Of a stretch of 64,000 bases of DNA, positions 60,372-64,000 are shown one piece after another. Below the pieces are notes generated by a model, which saw nothing but the letters and a program-made list of their open reading frames with translations, made no database searches and was not told the DNA's origin. Within the stretch, counting starts at the first letter, position 1, and each line of letters begins with the position of its first letter. The position numbers and the translations under genes were made by a program. The stretch comes from Icerya purchasi (taxonomy: Eukaryota > Arthropoda > Insecta > Hemiptera > Monophlebidae), in the NCBI GenBank assembly GCA_039619475.1, contig CM077116.1:281061258-281125257 (forward strand), given 5' to 3'.

Positions 60372-60735
60372 AGGTTACCCAACGCAACGGAGTAAAAGAA
60401 TGATGAGACGTAGGAAGTGGCGAGTTATATCAGGAAGCGATTAGGAGTAGAAGAAATGGAGGCAGCCAACGCAGGAGCAACAAAAGGAGGTGGAAGAGCA
60501 ACAATGTAGTAGGCACAGTAAGGAATCGAGAGGCCAAGACCTAACAGATTGGAATAAAAGATTACGCGCTTCGAGGAAATACAAGAACATTCGAATAGAA
60601 CGGATATGCTACACCGCATAAGAGCGGCTAAGCTATTAAAGTACCTCTAAACCTGCACTGATCCATGTGCTGTAATAATCTCGGCAATTACACACAGCAC
60701 ATGAACTACATATATAATAAAAAAAAAAAAGAAGA
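60372..60735 (+). repeat. gag-like repeat fragment (copy 3 of 3) with A-rich tail
   Basis: ACCCAACGCAACGG through AGATTGGAATAAAAG (60559) parallels 8912-9075. It continues to an A-rich stretch near 60719-60731. It interrupts the P450-paralogous segment at about 60345. Confidence 0.5.
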
Positions 60736-61039
60736 AGTTTTCGTGTATAGACAATAGAAAATATAAACAAAAAAAAAATAGTTTTATTTCATAGAAAAAG
60801 TCAGAACCAACACGTGCTTACAGGAAAATAATCTCAATGCGTTCGTATCTAATAATGTTTTCTTCCGATGCGGAATAATTTCTGATGTGCACACTTCCTT
60901 TTTGGGGCAGGATATCATGGAAGGTATTTCCTCGTCTATTCCTGTGCTACAGTTAGAAGAATTTAACAAAATGCGGACGGTGTCCGTCTGCCCATTCGAT
61001 CGATAGAGATCAAATTTGTTTCTTTCGTTGTTCCTTCCC
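60736..61039. other. Spacer
   Basis: The minus-strand ORF 60784-61041 has no recognisable content. It may be the antisense of the gag upstream region. Confidence 0.35.
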
Positions 61040-61690
61040 ATATCTTCATTTTTAGATTAATTTTTCTGGTATCACCTAGTACTAGATCTCCTATTCAATG
61101 TAATAAGTGTCATCTCTTTGATTATACTTCTGAACTTTGTCGTAGTCCCGTAACTTACTGCGTTCATTGCAGCGACAAACATTCAATTTCGGAACGCCCT
61201 ATAACTAATTCCGTTTCAGTATGTTGGAATTACAAAGAGGACCATCGTTTTTCGGATCGATAATGCTCTGAGTGACTTCGATATAAGGAGATAAGTCGCA
61301 TTATGGCTTTTGGGAACATTCCGTTGCAAAAAGCTTGCGATATGAAAAGTAAATCTTTCCTATCATCAGCCTTTTCTTACGCTGACAAAGCCGCACCTCA
61401 ACCCACGGACCCAGTCCTTCTATCAATAAATCCTTCATCTGAAAAAATGATTCCTCAGATGAAAGCAACAAAGACAAAAAAACAGTTAGTACTTTTACCA
61501 TCAGTCTAATAAAAAACCGCAAACTAAATCTTCTCCCAATTTCCCTCTCTGTCGTCCAACCGCATACCTCCTGGGCTTTGAAATCTAATGTCATCAACAT
61601 GAGTAATTCTGCTGATCTCGTTACTTCTGATGATTCTTTTAATGATACTCCCACACAAATTTCTTCACCAGTTGGGTCCTTTCTTCTCTG
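61040..61690 (+). pseudogene. gag-like ORF1 with zinc-knuckle relics
   Basis: The plus strand reads SPIQCNKCHLFDYTSELC, then YCVHCSDKHSISERP, then VCWNYKEDHRFSDR and a C: three successive CCHC-type knuckles with several ligands replaced. A further open part (61303-61509) follows. A Ser/Thr-rich stretch, SNVINMSNSADLVTSDD, lies in another frame at 61590. Tandem knuckles are typical of ORF1 proteins of I/jockey-type elements. Frameshifted. Confidence 0.6.
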
Positions 61691-61959
61691 CGTTTATACA
61701 GCTCTTAACTAGGCATAACATTGCAGCTTCCTTCGAAAATTTTTTTCAATTTTTGCTCCAGAGCTTTATGCCTCGTGCCTTATAATATATTAACATATAT
61801 AACACTTCAAATTTTGTTATATTCTTAATTCTATTTGTTTTGTTTTTCATTTTCTCCTTCTTTTAACATTTCTTCCCTCTTAATAAAACGTTAATTTTTC
61901 CTTTCCATGTATTCTATTCTGCTACCTCTAATTCGGATGTATTAAATTCTTTTTATCGT

Positions 61960-62860
61960 TTATTTTTTATATCCGCCTCTATCATGAGCACAAACTGCTA
62001 ATAATGGTCAAAGTTACTGGTCATATTTTCCTTTTCTGACTTTTGTTCCCTTTATTTGTTATTTCTCTTTTTAACGAACGTTACTCTCCTGCTACGCACT
62101 CATTTCTGATTTGTTCAGTGAAGGTTTCTTATCCTTTAATATTAATCGATATCGTTGGCCCTACCTCATTTAACAGGATGATTGATAGTTGACGATGGTC
62201 TTCATTAAACATGTATTCGTATGAAGGCAACGGTTGTTTCAATAATGATCGTTGTTTCAGCCTACCTTTTAGCTACCATAATAAAAGTTTTTTCGTCTAT
62301 GTTTTCTTTTCCTTTACTCGCCATTTCTAAATAAGTTAGTCGGTAGTAGTGAAGTACAGTTCTTCTTTTCAGTGTCAAGCCGCCATATTATATGCTGGAT
62401 TTATTCACTTTTTTCCTATTGCTGCTTTTCCTGCTCGTCATTTTTACTTAAGGTGGTCGATAGTAGTGAAGGTCAGTCTTCTTTTCTTTTAATATTAATC
62501 CTTCTCCTGTATACAACCGCCTTAAGTAGAATGGTTGATAATTAATGCCGTTCTTCACTAAATATACATTTACATACATATAGCGTTTACTTTAGCAACG
62601 CTCGGTATTGTGGTTTGTTACTTTGCTTTCATACCGTCGTTTTTTGATTTTTTTTGATTTTTAGCTTTTTTTATCCTTATTTTTCCTTGTTGTTGTTTCT
62701 TCTCTGCGACATTTTTTCCTAAACTGGTTGAATGCAGTAAAGACCAGTTTTTCCTTTCCTTAAATTTAACTGGTCCCTGTCGCTCAACCATTTAAAATAG
62801 GTTTGGTTGGTAAGTGGCGACTAGTCTTTTTAATCTATACTTTGGAGGGGGGGGGAGCTC
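61960..62860. repeat. Diverged tandem array, two alternating motifs
   Basis: Motif A (a GTAGTGAAG...CAGT-TTCTT-TTTAATATTAATC type) recurs near 62108, 62330, 62455 and 62727. Motif B (GGTTGATAGTTGACGATGGT type) recurs near 62173, 62523 and 62798. Spacing is irregular, about 275-350 bases for B. T-rich, non-coding. Confidence 0.55.
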
Positions 62861-63831
62861 GCCCAACTGAGAGCAGCTACCTGGGACAGCTGGACAATAT
62901 TAGAGATTAAATTTTAATCCGGTCAGAGATCGATGAAAAAAAAAGGAAGCAAGAATAGGAACCACCTTTGAATATTTTTGGAAATGAAGCGGCGGGCTCC
63001 TTGACTCGTTCGCTATCTAAAAGTTTTCATTTTAGATTATGACATCGGATATTTACACTTTCTCTTTTTCTAACAATTGTTCTTTCTATTTGTCTGTTTA
63101 ACCTAGCCTTCCTACCAATCCATGGTTCTCTCTGTTTCCTTCACTTCTTAAATCCGCTATTCGTCTGCGCTTTGGCCACTTTCTGTTGCCTTCCTCTCGG
63201 TTTCGATTTTTCGTTGGTTTCCTCTCCATGTTGTCCTCTTTAACCAAACGAAGAGCATGTTTGCGATGCTAACCCAGGTATTCTCCGAGTGTTCATCTCT
63301 TTCAGTCGAGCGTTCTGCTTTCCATTCCAATTTTCTGTGAATTTGTATTCCTGTTCCGTATTGTGCTTCCTATATCTTGTCTTTAGTAACAGACGACAGG
63401 TGGAATTTGTTTTTATCCCCCCCCCCCCCCCCCCGAATCAACTTTCCTTCAACATTTGATTCAATTTAAATTAAATAATTGTATTGCACTAAATAACATC
63501 GAATTTCTGCTAACAAAATTCACGTAACAATTCTCTCCAAAATGGAACAGTATCAACAAATTAAATAATAAATTTAAAAACATTTTCACATTTAAAATAA
63601 TACAATTTCGTAATTACAGTGCACTTAAACACATATCGACATTTAACAATAGAATACGGACGGGAATTACTGATGCAAAACTATACAATTTATTCGATAA
63701 AATTCAACCTCAAAAACAAATACATATATAAGCAATTTCACATTAAACTGTATCATAATAGCAACATTTAATTGGAAATAATATAATTAATAACACTGCA
63801 CTATTCAAAACCACATTATTTTTAATGTAGC
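62861..63831. other. AT-rich spacer with a C run
   Basis: A C run of about 16 at 63418-63434. No gene. Confidence 0.4.
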
Positions 63832-64000
63832 CCATATGCAGATGATATTGTGTTAGCTGATAACACAAAAGACGCTCTCCAAGATAGAGTCCAGGCTTGG
63901 AGTGACCAATTGCTGAAGTATTGACTTCAAGTCAATGACCAGAAAACCGAGTATTTCACAACGGACCCAAATATCAGCGGATCTATTCAATTAATAGCGA
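63832..64000 (+). pseudogene. Non-LTR reverse transcriptase fragment, cut by the window edge
   Basis: Reads PYADDIVLADNTKDALQDRV then QAWSDQLLKY, a stop, and LQVNDQKTEYFTTDPNISGS. This is the catalytic YADD followed by the conserved N.KKTEY block of a non-LTR RT. Everything upstream of the YADD is missing; the rest lies beyond 64000. One in-frame stop (about 63922). Confidence 0.75.

Overview
The window is eukaryotic, AT-rich and dominated by transposons. The only convincing host gene is a four-exon microsomal cytochrome P450 of the insect CYP6 / CYP3-clan type. The repeat load consists of jockey-, RTE- and I-type non-LTR elements, mariner, hAT, PIF/Harbinger and Helitron relics, a tRNA-derived SINE and long foldback elements. 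This points to an insect with a large, repeat-rich genome; a hemipteran is my guess, but nothing here proves the order. All boundaries were read by eye.

Layout. 1-7.4 kb: a 27-bp minisatellite, a foldback repeat, a nearly intact jockey-type retrotransposon (2285-5150, 13-bp target duplication, one premature stop in ORF2) and hAT-like non-autonomous elements. 7.3-11.5 kb: a tandem array interrupted by a 3.27-kb foldback element with ~640-bp inverted ends. 12.1-13.2 kb: hAT transposase and RNase H relics.

14.9-29.6 kb, minus strand: the P450 gene. Its exons (29570-28664, 27583-27362, 19597-19346, 15039-14876) join in phase to 1545 nt, or 514 aa plus stop. Its two large introns hold mariner, SINE, foldback, non-LTR and gag-like relics.

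30.3-37 kb: multi-copy repeat blocks, a SINE with a paralogous empty site, retrotransposon 5'-leader-like direct repeats and a coiled-coil ORF relic. 37.4-44.2 kb: a hAT-like element, jockey RT and endonuclease fragments, and a degenerate mariner.

44.2-60.3 kb is a second, heavily invaded copy of 15.3-20.1 kb, which covers P450 intron 3, exon 3 and the start of intron 2. It carries an orphan P450 exon 3 (59763-59512) with intact frame and splice sites. RTE, an unidentified two-copy coding relic, PIF/Harbinger, hAT and Helitron sequences were inserted into this copy. A ~0.57-kb patch starting at exon 3 is far more alike between the copies than its flanks, which suggests gene conversion. 60.4-64 kb: gag-like ORF1 relics, a diverged tandem array and the start of another RT.

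The genes do not form a pathway. One P450 gene has been expanded, partially duplicated and broken up by successive transposon insertions. Comparing the repeat copies gives three paralogous pre-insertion sites, which date insertions relative to the duplications. I found no CRISPR, rRNA or tRNA gene and no clearly new defence or metabolic system.
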